From Microtetraspora niveoalba (GTDB lineage: Bacteria; Actinomycetota; Actinomycetes; Streptosporangiales; Streptosporangiaceae): a stretch of DNA of 64,000 nucleotides. The stretch spans positions 259,921-323,920 of the forward strand of contig NZ_BBYM01000002.1 of the NCBI RefSeq assembly GCF_001570405.1, read 5' to 3'. Shown one piece after another: positions 1 through 8,130 of this stretch. The first letter of the stretch is position 1, and the number at the start of each line of letters is the position of its first letter. Under the pieces are notes generated by a model. The model was not told where the DNA came from. It saw only the letters and a program-made list of their open reading frames with translations, and searched no databases. The translations under genes were made by a program, and so were the position numbers.

Positions 1-427
1 CGCCGTACTCGATCGCGTCCCGGACCTGCGGGGCGTCAAGGGGGCCGTCGGCCAGGTCGGAGCGGAGCACGAACGCGATCTCCGCCTCGACCCGAGGCTG
101 GAGGACCCGCCCGACCGGGATCGTGTCCCCGTCGGCGTACGCCATGTCGTCGAAGAGGACGCCGAGGTCGGGCTGGTCGACGCCGAGCTGTCGTTGCACG
201 GCGTCCGAGGTCAGGCCGATCTTGCGGCCGACGATCCGGGCGCCGGCGGCGAGGCGGCGCCCGGTGAGCGCCGCCTGGACGGCGTACGCGGCGGCCAGGT
301 CGTCCCGGCCGATCAGGTCCCGCACGGGGGCGCAGGGCACGCCGGACGCGGACGCCCCGGCGAGCCGCTCGACCGCGGCGGCGATGTCGGACTGGCTCGT
401 GGCGGCGAGCCCGGTGGTTTCGGTCAC
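1..427 (-). CDS. 2-keto-4-pentenoate hydratase family protein (MhpD/HsaE-like), 3' end outside window
   Basis: The reverse strand from a GTG at 425-427 reads without a stop to the left window edge, giving about 142 residues. The protein begins MTETTGLAATSQSD and carries the family's GRKIGLTSDAVQ segment (about residue 67) and PRVEAEIAFVL segment (about 110), whose acidic residues bind the divalent metal in the MhpD/fumarylacetoacetase fold. The family hydrates 2-hydroxypenta-2,4-dienoates made by meta-cleavage of aromatic or steroid rings. A G-rich Shine-Dalgarno (GTGGGGGGC) precedes the GTG. The divergent IclR gene 70 bp away is the obvious regulator. More than half of the usual 260 residues are visible. 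The exact substrate cannot be told from this part. Confidence 0.85.
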   Translation of the reverse strand, partial: MTETTGLAATSQSDIAAAVERLAGASASGVPCAPVRDLIGRDDLAAAYAVQAALTGRRLAAGARIVGRKIGLTSDAVQRQLGVDQPDLGVLFDDMAYADGDTIPVGRVLQPRVEAEIAFVLRSDLADGPLDAPQVRDAIEYG

Positions 428-497
428 GCCCCCCACTGTGCGGACGGGCTCGGGCCCCTGACCAGCAGTTCGTCTCGTTCAGCGATACGCTGCGGGG

Positions 498-1259
498 GTG
501 ACGGAGACGACCGGCCTCGACACCGTGCTGGGCAAGGCGGTGGCCATCCTGCGCGCCTTCCGGCCCGATGACCGGGTCGTCGGCCTCGCCGAGCTGGTGC
601 GGCGCACCGGCCTCCACAAGGCGACCGTGCACCGGCTGGCCGGCGGTCTGGTCGCCAACCGCCTGCTCGACCGCACCGACGGCGGCTACCGGCTCAGTGG
701 CGGCCTCTTCGAGCTCGGGATGCTCGCCTCGCTGGAGCGCAGCCTGCTCGAGGTGGCGATGCCGTTCCTCCAGGACCTCTACGAACGCACCCACGAGACC
801 GTCCACCTCGGGGTGCGGGAGGGTCACGACGTCGTCTACGTCGCCAAGATCGGCGGCCACCGCCAGGCCAGGGCGCCCTCGCGCCCGGGCGGGCGGATGC
901 CGCTGCACTGCACCGCGATCGGCAAGGCGCTGCTCGCGCACGCCGGCCCCGACCTGCGGCGTGAGGTGCTGGCCGGGCCGCTCGAGCGGCGCACGCCGCA
1001 CACCGTCGTCGCGCCGGGCATCCTCCGGCGCCAGTTGCAGCGCGTCACCGAGACCGGCGTCGCGTTCGAGCGGGAGGAGTCGGCCGTCGGGCTCGTGTGC
1101 GTCGCCGCGCCGGTGCTGGGGCGCGGCGACGAGCCGCTCGCCGCGATCAGCGTGGCCGGCCCCGGCCACAGGTTCCGGCCCGAGGGACACGTGACGGCGG
1201 TGCGCGCGGCGGCGGCCGCGCTCGGCAGCACACTGATCCGGCGCGACCTCCTCCGCTGA
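498..1259 (+). CDS. IclR family transcriptional regulator
   Basis: The 253-residue protein has an N-terminal winged helix-turn-helix (about residues 8-70; LAELVRRTGLHKATVHRL is the recognition region) and the C-terminal IclR effector domain (about 80-250; HCTAIGKALLA and RETGVAFEREE-type segments are family signatures). IclR proteins commonly control aromatic-acid catabolism by binding a pathway intermediate. The gene is divergent from the hydratase at 1-427, so control of that ring-fission pathway is a reasonable inference. The GTG start at 498 follows GGGGG. Oddly, its first seven residues, MTETTGL, are identical to those of the divergent hydratase. Confidence 0.93.
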   Translation: MTETTGLDTVLGKAVAILRAFRPDDRVVGLAELVRRTGLHKATVHRLAGGLVANRLLDRTDGGYRLSGGLFELGMLASLERSLLEVAMPFLQDLYERTHETVHLGVREGHDVVYVAKIGGHRQARAPSRPGGRMPLHCTAIGKALLAHAGPDLRREVLAGPLERRTPHTVVAPGILRRQLQRVTETGVAFEREESAVGLVCVAAPVLGRGDEPLAAISVAGPGHRFRPEGHVTAVRAAAAALGSTLIRRDLLR

Positions 1260-1323
1260 GCCGGCGGGCACCGTGACCGCGCGGCGCCCCGAGCGCATCC
1301 GGCGGGGTCGTCCCGAGCGCGGG

Positions 1324-4110
1324 TCAAAGAGCCGGGGCGGCGGAGGGCAGGGGCTGTTCGGTCCAGATGACCTTGCCGTCGGCGGTGTGCCGGGTGCCCC
1401 AGCGTTGGGCGAGCTGGGCGACGAGGAACAGTCCGCGTCCCCCTTCGTCCGTCGTGGCGGAGCGCCGCAGTCGTGGTGAGGTGCTGCTGCCGTCGGAGAC
1501 CTCGCAGATCAGCGTGCGATCGCGCAGGAGGCGCACCTGGATGGGGCCGCCCGCGTACCGGATGGCGTTGGTGACCAGCTCGCTGATCACCAGTTCGGTG
1601 GAGAACGCCAGCTCCTCCAGGTCCCACTCCGCCAGTTGCCGGGTGACTTCCGTACGTATGCCGGAGACGGCCGCCGGATCGCCGGGCACGTCCCACTGGG
1701 CGACCTGGCGGGCGTTCAACGCGTGGGTACGGGCGACGAGCAGGGCGACGTCGTCGCTCGGCTGGGCGGGGAGCAGCGCCTCGAGCAGCGCGTCGCAGGT
1801 CTCCTCCGGTGAGCGGAGGGGGTGGGTGAGGACGTTCCGCAACCGGTCGAGTGCGACGTCGATGTCGCGGTCGCGGTGCTCGATGAGCCCGTCCGTGTAG
1901 AGGATGAGCCGGCTTCCCTCGGGCATCGCGATGTCGACGGTCTCGAACGGCACGCAGCCAAGGCCGAGGGGCGGGCCCGCGGGCACCTCGGGAAACTCGA
2001 CCGTGCCGTCGGGAAGGACCAGCGCCGGCGCGGGGTGGCCCGCGCGGCCCATGGTGCAGCGTTGCGAGACCGGGTCGTACACCGCGTACAGGCAGGTGGC
2101 GCCGATGATCCCGGTTCCGGCCGTGCCGTCCGGGTCCTCGTCCAGGTCGAGACGCCCGACGAGGTCGTCGAGGTGGGCGAGCACCTCGTCCACGGGCAGG
2201 TCGAGGTGGGAGAAGTTCTGGACGGCGGTGCGCAGCCGGCCCATCGTGGCGCAGGCGTGCAGGCCGTGGCCGACGACGTCGCCGACGACCAGCGCCACCC
2301 GGGCGCCCGAGAGCGGGAGGATGTCGAACCAGTCCCCGCCCACACCGGCCTGCGCGGGCAGGTAGCGGTGCGCGGCCTCGACGGCGTTCTGCTCGGGCAG
2401 GCCGTGCGGGAGCAGGCTCCGTTGCAGGGCCAGGGCGGTCGTGCGTTCGAGGGTGAACCGGCGGGCGTTGTCGACGCACACGGCGGCGCGGCCGGCCAGC
2501 TCCTCGGCGAGGGACAGGTCGTCGTCTTCGAAGGGGCCCCGGTGCTCCAGCCGGTAGAAGGTCGCCACGCCCAGGACGACGCCCCGGGCGAGCAGGGGGA
2601 CCGCGATGGCGGAGTGGATGCCCGACGCGCGAACCTTCTGGGCGTGCGCGGGATCCTCGGGCAGCCACGCGGACGCGGGGGTCGGCAGCGGTGCGAGCAC
2701 GGACTGCCCGATCGCCAGACACCGTGCCTGCGGCGTCGCCGGGACGAACGTGACCAGCCGGCCCACCGGGTACAGGTGCGACTCCCCGTTGACGGCGCCG
2801 AGCGCCACCCGGCGCATCGCGGCGCCGTTCACGCCGGCCGGCTCCTCCCCCGTCAGCACGACGTCCGGCAGATCGACGGTGACGAAGTCCGCGAGCCGCG
2901 GGATCGCGACCTCGGTCAGTTCCTCGGCGGTCCGGGTCACGTCGAGGGTGGTGCCGATGCGGACGCCGGCTTCGGTGAGCAGCTCCAGGCGTTGCCGCGC
3001 CAGCAGGGCGAGCCGGCCGACTCCCGGCTCGCCCACGGCGATCAGCCACTCGTCCGTGACGCCGGCCGGCTCGGCGACGGCGGTCCGGGCGGAGGGGGCG
3101 GTCGCGCGCGGCGGCAGGGCGACCGCGTTCGAGGCCCGTTCGTACGGCGCCCCGGAGCGAGCGGTGGCGAGGCGGCGCAGCGCGCCGCCGGGCAGGACCG
3201 CCTCGACGGCGATGCCGGTCTCCCCCGAGGAGCCCGTCACCGGCCGGCTCAGGAGCGTGGCCGCCCGGCCGCGCGGGAGCGCCACCTCGACGACGGCCGC
3301 GTGCCCCGAGGAGATCAGCTCCGCGGCCTTCTCCTCCAGGATGAGCCGGTCGCCGCGGCCCAGCGGGTCGCCGCCCGGCGCTCCCGGTCCGGCGGGCTCG
3401 GCCGCGTCCGGCAGGAGGAGGGCGGCTCCCCGAGAGCCGCCCGCCGCGAGGCGGGCCTGGACGAACGTCTGGAGCAGCGCCCGCTCGCGCTCCGCGGTCT
3501 GCTCCAGCAGGCGCCGCTCGATGTCGCGGGCCGCCTGGCGGACGAGGGTCGCCATCGAAGGGTCGGCGTTCTCGCACAGGCAGGTCAGGTTGAGCAGGCC
3601 GCGGCTCCGGCCGCTCAGCGGGTCGCGGATGGGGACGGCCGAGCAGGTGAACACCTGCAGGGCCTCGACGAAGTGCTCGCGCCCGTGGACGAAGGCGGGC
3701 CCCCGCTCGACCAGCGCGGTGCCGATGCCGTTGGTGCCGGCGAACTCCTCGGCGTACCCGAATCCGGGGGCGAGCCCGCGCGCGTCGAGAACCCCACGGA
3801 ACGACGGATCGTCCACGCGCCGCCCGACTATCCGCCCCTGCTCGTCGCAGACCAGAATGCTCATCCGCATCCCGCAGAGCGCGGAATTCAACCGGTCGAG
3901 CACGGGGTCGGCGGCGCGGACGAGATCGCTTTCCAGATCCAGATCCCGGTGGTACGGAATATCGATGTGGTCGGCCGGAATGCCCAGGGTTTGACAGCGC
4001 TGCCACGAGGTCAGCACCGACGCCCGCACCCCCACGCCGACCGGTCTACCTGCGAGGAGGCGTTCACGAGCGTCGGCGAGAGCATCGTTGTCACTCCATA
4101 TGGCCGTCAC
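1324..4110 (-). CDS. GAF / SpoIIE-type PP2C phosphatase / HATPase multidomain signalling protein
   Basis: About 928 residues. The N-terminal part (about 30-200) resembles the AcoR-type input domain of sigma-54 activators (EEFAGTNGIGTALVE, VFTCSAVPIRDP). A second GAF-like domain lies at about 370-520, a SpoIIE PP2C-type Ser/Thr phosphatase at about 545-735, and a histidine-kinase-like ATPase domain of the RsbW/anti-sigma type at about 760-900. Phosphatase metal ligands GGDWFD, GDVVGHG and YTDGLIE and the ATPase N-box ELVTNAIRYAGG are visible. Such proteins control anti-sigma/anti-anti-sigma switches in actinomycetes. I chose the GTG at 4108-4110 because AGGGGGAG lies about 8 bp upstream; an in-frame ATG at 4174-4176 would add 22 residues. 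No cognate sigma factor is nearby, so its partner is unknown. Confidence 0.93.
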   Translation of the reverse strand: MTAIWSDNDALADARERLLAGRPVGVGVRASVLTSWQRCQTLGIPADHIDIPYHRDLDLESDLVRAADPVLDRLNSALCGMRMSILVCDEQGRIVGRRVDDPSFRGVLDARGLAPGFGYAEEFAGTNGIGTALVERGPAFVHGREHFVEALQVFTCSAVPIRDPLSGRSRGLLNLTCLCENADPSMATLVRQAARDIERRLLEQTAERERALLQTFVQARLAAGGSRGAALLLPDAAEPAGPGAPGGDPLGRGDRLILEEKAAELISSGHAAVVEVALPRGRAATLLSRPVTGSSGETGIAVEAVLPGGALRRLATARSGAPYERASNAVALPPRATAPSARTAVAEPAGVTDEWLIAVGEPGVGRLALLARQRLELLTEAGVRIGTTLDVTRTAEELTEVAIPRLADFVTVDLPDVVLTGEEPAGVNGAAMRRVALGAVNGESHLYPVGRLVTFVPATPQARCLAIGQSVLAPLPTPASAWLPEDPAHAQKVRASGIHSAIAVPLLARGVVLGVATFYRLEHRGPFEDDDLSLAEELAGRAAVCVDNARRFTLERTTALALQRSLLPHGLPEQNAVEAAHRYLPAQAGVGGDWFDILPLSGARVALVVGDVVGHGLHACATMGRLRTAVQNFSHLDLPVDEVLAHLDDLVGRLDLDEDPDGTAGTGIIGATCLYAVYDPVSQRCTMGRAGHPAPALVLPDGTVEFPEVPAGPPLGLGCVPFETVDIAMPEGSRLILYTDGLIEHRDRDIDVALDRLRNVLTHPLRSPEETCDALLEALLPAQPSDDVALLVARTHALNARQVAQWDVPGDPAAVSGIRTEVTRQLAEWDLEELAFSTELVISELVTNAIRYAGGPIQVRLLRDRTLICEVSDGSSTSPRLRRSATTDEGGRGLFLVAQLAQRWGTRHTADGKVIWTEQPLPSAAPAL

Positions 4111-4224
4111 GTCGACCACTCCCCCTATGGATGGCGGTGCCGGGAAATCGGCTACTTGATTGACATGCGACGGCATTCAACCGATTCGGCGCATTAGGTG
4201 AAGCTTATTGACGCGCGGCAAAGG

Positions 4225-4245
4225 CAGGGGCGATCCCCGCCCCTG
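4225..4245. terminator. GC-rich stem-loop, possible terminator
   Basis: CAGGGGCG and its exact complement CGCCCCTG flank a 5-base loop. There is no T-run, as is usual in high-GC actinomycetes. It sits just past the end of the IS256-like remnant read on the reverse strand and may have been that element's terminator. Confidence 0.4.
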
Positions 4246-4282
4246 ATTCCATCGGCTTCGGCAAAATCGGCGCCGCCGCGGC

Positions 4283-4357
4283 TTACTCGTCGGTCCGCTC
4301 GTCCAGCACGGTGCCGACGAGACGGACGGTCGCGGCCCGGTCGGGGAAGACGGCCAC
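4283..4357 (-). pseudogene. C-terminal scrap of an IS256 family transposase
   Basis: The reverse strand encodes VAVFPDRAATVRLVGTVLD followed by ERTDE and a stop. This resembles the conserved tail of IS256-type transposases (F-P-[ND]-R-A-x-x-x-R-L-[IV]-G-x-V-L-x-E). Nothing of the DDE core precedes it in frame. It is a short match, so the assignment is tentative. Confidence 0.45.
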
Positions 4358-4554
4358 TCTGGGCGGCCGGTCGCCGGAACAGGCCCGGCGGAGGTCGGGG
4401 GACCTCCAAAGGGAGTGCGATCGCTCGGTGCACGGGCATGAAGGGTGCAAGGTTCCGTCACGGAAGCCACCGCAATCACCCCCCGAGGTGGGGATGCACG
4501 GGATGCGGGGACATGGGAGGAAATGCCGGAATTCCTCCGTCCACCGGAGCACCA

Positions 4555-5358
4555 ATGGCTCGATCACATCCACGGCGCCGTGCAACTGTGCTCGCCGGGA
4601 GCGTCTTCACTCTGGCAGCGGCCACCGGGGCGCACCCACCCGCGACCGCGGCGCCCTCCCACGAAGTGCCGGGCGAGCCCAGCCCTTCGGTGATCCCCGA
4701 GCGGACCTTCTCGGCGCCGCACGGGTTGTCGATCACCGTCAAGGAGATCGGTCCCAGTGCGCAGCCGGCCGACCTGCAGGTCATCACCCTGTTCGACAAG
4801 GCTTCCGGCCAGGCGTTCGCCGGCTCGATGGTCGAGCTGGACAAGAGGCTCGGGGGCACCCTCAGCGCCGTGCGGAACAGCGGTCAGTTCCAGGCGAACG
4901 CGCTGGAGACGCTGCTGATCACGCCGCCGCCGGGGGCCATCGCCGCGCGGCGGCTGCTCATCATCGGCCTGGGCGACGCCCGCCGGGCGTCGCTGGACCT
5001 GATGAACAAGGTGGGCGCGGTGGCCGCCCGCGAGGCCGTACGGACCCGGTCCGCCACGGTCTCCTTCGCGCCCACCCTGCGGGACCAGGGCTTCTCCCGG
5101 CTGGAAACCGGGCAGGTCTCCGCCGAGGTCGTCCAGGGCGCCCTGCTCGCGTACGACACGGATGCCCGGTTGCAGCGCCAGGGCCTGCAGGACTGCTTCG
5201 CGCTCAAACGCTGGTACTACGAGGCCGGCGCCGCCTTCTACTCCGGCGTCGTGGCCAAGGTGGGCCCGGCGGTGAAGGACGCGTCCGCCACGATCGACCG
5301 GCGCGGCGGCGCGCCTTTCGGCAAGACCGGCCCGTCGGCCGGCACCTGCAGCACCTGA
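4555..5358 (+). CDS. Secreted protein with an M17 peptidase N-terminal domain only
   Basis: 267 residues from the ATG at 4555 (GGAG 5-6 bp upstream). Residues 1-34 form an export signal: basic start with HPRRRATVLAG, hydrophobic stretch, and an ATAAPS cleavage region; the arginines could make it a Tat signal. The rest matches the macro-like N-terminal domain of leucyl aminopeptidases (ALETLLITPPPG, RRLLIIGLGD, AAREAVR). The metal-binding catalytic domain of M17 enzymes is absent, so peptidase activity is unlikely. An upstream ATG at 4513 would add 14 residues and hide the signal. It may share a transcript with the amidohydrolase 74 bp downstream. Function unknown. Confidence 0.82.
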   Translation: MARSHPRRRATVLAGSVFTLAAATGAHPPATAAPSHEVPGEPSPSVIPERTFSAPHGLSITVKEIGPSAQPADLQVITLFDKASGQAFAGSMVELDKRLGGTLSAVRNSGQFQANALETLLITPPPGAIAARRLLIIGLGDARRASLDLMNKVGAVAAREAVRTRSATVSFAPTLRDQGFSRLETGQVSAEVVQGALLAYDTDARLQRQGLQDCFALKRWYYEAGAAFYSGVVAKVGPAVKDASATIDRRGGAPFGKTGPSAGTCST

Positions 5359-5432
5359 TCGGGAAAGCGGGCCCGGCCCGGCGCGCCGGCCCGGCGGTCT
5401 CCGCTCCGATCCCTGGGTGAGGGAGAAACCAC

Positions 5433-7337
5433 ATGATCAACGTAATGCCGGTCGACGGCGTCAACCCCGATCCCGCCGTCCGCGAGCCCGCCGACCTGGT
5501 CGTCCGCAACGGCCGTGTGCACACAGGGGTGGCCGCCCGTCCCGCCGCCACGGCCCTCGCCGTCCGCGGAGGCCGCATCGTCGCTCTCGGAGACGACCGG
5601 GACATCGCCTCCTTCGTCGGCCCCGGCACCCGCGTCGTCGACGCGCTCAACCGGCGGATCATCCCCGGCCTCAACGACTCCCACCTGCACGTCATCCGCG
5701 GCGGCCTGAACTACCTGCTGGAACTCCGCTGGGACGGGGTCCCCTCGCTGCGCACCGCCCTGTGGATGCTGCGCGAGCAGGCCGCACGCACCCCCGCCGG
5801 CCAGTGGGTCCGCGTGGTGGGCGGATGGACCGGCGAGCAGTTCGCCGAACGGCGCCTTCCCACCGTCTCGGAGTTGAACGCCGCCGCTCCGGACACTCCC
5901 GTGTTCGTCCTGCACCTCTACCAGTCGGCCATCCTCAACCACGCGGCCGTACTCGCCGTCGGGCTCACCGGGGACAGCGTGGCGCCGCCGGGCGGCCAGA
6001 TCGTCCGGAACCACGCGGGCGAGCCCACCGGCATGCTGCTGGCCACGCCCGCGGCCGGCCTCCTGTACTCCACGCTCGCCAAGGGCCCCACGCTGACGGA
6101 TGAGGAACAGGTCGGCTCCACGCGGCACTTCCTGTACGAGCTGAACCGGCTTGGTCTGACCAGCGCGATCGACGCCGGGGGCGGCTTCCAGAACTTCCCC
6201 GAGAACTACGCGGCGGTGACGAGGCTCGCCGAGCAGGGCCTGCTGACCATGCGCATCGCCTATCACCTGTTCCCGCAGACCGCCGGTCAGGAGCTGGACG
6301 ACCTGCGACGGTGGATCGGGTCGGTACGGCCGGGTGACGGCGACGAATGGCTGCGGCTGAACGGCGCCGGGGAGAACCTCGCGTGGTCGCCCGCGGATTT
6401 CGAGAACTTCACCGAGCCCAGGCCGCTGCGGCCGGAGCGGGCCGACCGCGAACTCGAGGCCGCGGTGCGCCTGCTGCTCGACAACGGCTGGGGCTTCCGC
6501 CTGCACGCCACCTACGAGGAGACGATCCGCGCCGACCTCGACGTGTTCGAGCGGGTGGGAGCGGACGGCGGCTTCCCGCGCGGAGTGCCGTGGTTCTTCG
6601 ACCACGCCGAGACGGTGTCCGAGGCCAGCCTCGACCGGATCGCCGCGATGGGCGGCGCCCTGTCCGTCCAGAACCGGATGATGTTCCAGGGCGGCGCCTT
6701 CCGCGACCGGTACGGGGAGGCCCGCGCCGCCGACGCACCGCCACTGCGCCGGATGCTGGACCGGGGCCTGCTGGTCGCCGCCGGCACCGACGCCACCCGC
6801 GTGTCCAGCTACAACCCGTGGCTGTCCCTGGAATGGCTGGTGCGCGGGCGCAGCATCGGCGGCCGCCCGCTGGCGTCCGCGGAGAACCGGCTCGACCGTG
6901 AGACGGCGCTGCGCCTCTACACGGCGGCCGGCGCCCGGCTCACAGGCGAGGACCACGTCAAGGGCCTGCTGAAGGAGGGCTACTACGCCGACTTCGCGGT
7001 GCTCTCCGAGGACTTCTTCGCGGTGCCCGAGGAGGACATCTCCCACATCGAGTCGCTGCTCACCGTCGTCGGCGGGCGGATCGTGTACGCCGCGGGCGAG
7101 TTCGAGGGCCTGGCCGCGCCGCTGCCCGCCATGCGGCCGTCATGGAGTCCGGTCGCCTACTTCGGGGGATTCCACCGGACGATGTGGCCCACCCCTCCGA
7201 CCGGGGTCCGCCAGGCCCGGGCGCTGGTCGACGCGGTCGCGGAGTCGGAGGAGCACCGCCAGTGGCGTCTCAACCGGGGATTCGCCGAAGACCACGCCCC
7301 CGTGTCGGAGATCTTCGACTCCTGTTTCGTTCTGTGA
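5433..7337 (+). CDS. Amidohydrolase family 3 protein (YtcJ-like)
   Basis: 634 residues with the amidohydrolase-superfamily TIM barrel. The metal-binding HxH is seen in LNDSHLHV (about residue 80), with further candidate ligands in WFFDHAET and the metal-binding Asp in VAAGTDATRVSS. The N-terminal beta-sandwich (DLVVRNGRVHTG) and C-terminal EGYYADFAVLSEDFF are typical of Amidohydro_3. The family hydrolyses amide, urea or imine bonds of small molecules; the substrate cannot be inferred. GGGAGA lies 7 bp before the ATG. It is followed 36 bp later by an isochorismatase-like hydrolase and then an exporter, probably one transcription unit. Confidence 0.92.
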   Translation: MINVMPVDGVNPDPAVREPADLVVRNGRVHTGVAARPAATALAVRGGRIVALGDDRDIASFVGPGTRVVDALNRRIIPGLNDSHLHVIRGGLNYLLELRWDGVPSLRTALWMLREQAARTPAGQWVRVVGGWTGEQFAERRLPTVSELNAAAPDTPVFVLHLYQSAILNHAAVLAVGLTGDSVAPPGGQIVRNHAGEPTGMLLATPAAGLLYSTLAKGPTLTDEEQVGSTRHFLYELNRLGLTSAIDAGGGFQNFPENYAAVTRLAEQGLLTMRIAYHLFPQTAGQELDDLRRWIGSVRPGDGDEWLRLNGAGENLAWSPADFENFTEPRPLRPERADRELEAAVRLLLDNGWGFRLHATYEETIRADLDVFERVGADGGFPRGVPWFFDHAETVSEASLDRIAAMGGALSVQNRMMFQGGAFRDRYGEARAADAPPLRRMLDRGLLVAAGTDATRVSSYNPWLSLEWLVRGRSIGGRPLASAENRLDRETALRLYTAAGARLTGEDHVKGLLKEGYYADFAVLSEDFFAVPEEDISHIESLLTVVGGRIVYAAGEFEGLAAPLPAMRPSWSPVAYFGGFHRTMWPTPPTGVRQARALVDAVAESEEHRQWRLNRGFAEDHAPVSEIFDSCFVL

Positions 7338-7373
7338 CCGGCCGGTCGGACAGATGAGCCAGAGGAGAGAGCC

Positions 7374-8036
7374 ATGGGTGATATCGCGAACGCCGAGCCG
7401 GCGCCCGCGCGGTCGCTGCTCAGCCCGCAGGACAGCGTGGTCGTGATGGTGGACCACCAGCCGCAGATGTTCTTCGCCACCACCAGCGCCGACCGGGCGG
7501 AGATCGCCAACGCCGCGGTGGGGCTCGCGAAGGGCGCGAAGGTCTTCGGCGTGCCGGTCATCCTGACCACGGCCGCGGCCGCGACCTTCGCCGGTCCGCT
7601 CATAGCCCCGCTCGCGGACCTCTTCCCCGGCGTCCAGCCGATCGACCGGACCACGATGAACTGCTGGGAGGATCCTCGGGTGGTCGACGCGGTCACGGCG
7701 ACCGGCCGCCCCCGGATCGTGATGGCGGGCCTGTGGACCGAGGTGTGCATCTCCCTGGCCGCCCTGTCCGCGGTCGATCAGGGCTACGAGGTGTACGTGC
7801 CCACGGACGCCTGCGGAGGCGTGTCGGTGGAGGCCCATGAGAACGCGGTCCGCCGGATGACCGGGCACGGCATCGTGCCGACGACCTGGCTGACCACCGT
7901 GCTCGAATGGCAACGCGACTGGGGGCGCACCGAGACCTATGACGCCGTTGTGAAGGTCTTCGAGGAGCACGCCGGCGCGTACGGTCTCGGCATCCGCTAC
8001 GCGCACACGATGATCCGCGACCCCTCCGGGCACTGA
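7374..8036 (+). CDS. Isochorismatase-like cysteine hydrolase (YcaC type)
   Basis: 220 residues with the alpha/beta isochorismatase-hydrolase fold. The catalytic Asp is in VVVMVDHQPQMF (about residue 27) and the nucleophilic Cys in AGLWTEVCIS (about residue 127), which places it in the YcaC-like branch of amidases/hydrolases of unknown substrate. An AGGAGAG ribosome site precedes the ATG. The location directly behind the amidohydrolase suggests that both act on the same nitrogenous compound or its product. Confidence 0.92.
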   Translation: MGDIANAEPAPARSLLSPQDSVVVMVDHQPQMFFATTSADRAEIANAAVGLAKGAKVFGVPVILTTAAAATFAGPLIAPLADLFPGVQPIDRTTMNCWEDPRVVDAVTATGRPRIVMAGLWTEVCISLAALSAVDQGYEVYVPTDACGGVSVEAHENAVRRMTGHGIVPTTWLTTVLEWQRDWGRTETYDAVVKVFEEHAGAYGLGIRYAHTMIRDPSGH

Positions 8037-8130
8037 GTCCTCCGTGGACGGCGCCGGACGGGAACGCGACCTCGGGCGGGTGCGGTCGCCTCTCCGGCCC
8101 CGGCCCGCATCCGTACGGGGGCGATAGCCG

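Larger units (their letters stand above)
4111..4554. other. Intergenic region with a hairpin and a transposase scar
   Basis: This 444 bp gap between the phosphatase gene and the M17-N gene holds the likely phosphatase promoter, a GC-rich hairpin at 4225-4245 and a short IS256-like transposase C-terminus at 4283-4357. I see no intact gene in it. Confidence 0.6.

Noticed and set aside
836..4197. Long open frames on both strands around the SpoIIE-type gene
   Set aside because: Only the reverse frame ending at 1324 gives recognisable GAF, PP2C and ATPase motifs; the others are compositionally biased shadows.
5370..5395. GC palindrome (CCGGCGCGCCGG core) after the M17-N gene as a terminator
   Set aside because: There is no loop in the perfect part, and the following amidohydrolase is close and co-directional, so termination here is doubtful.
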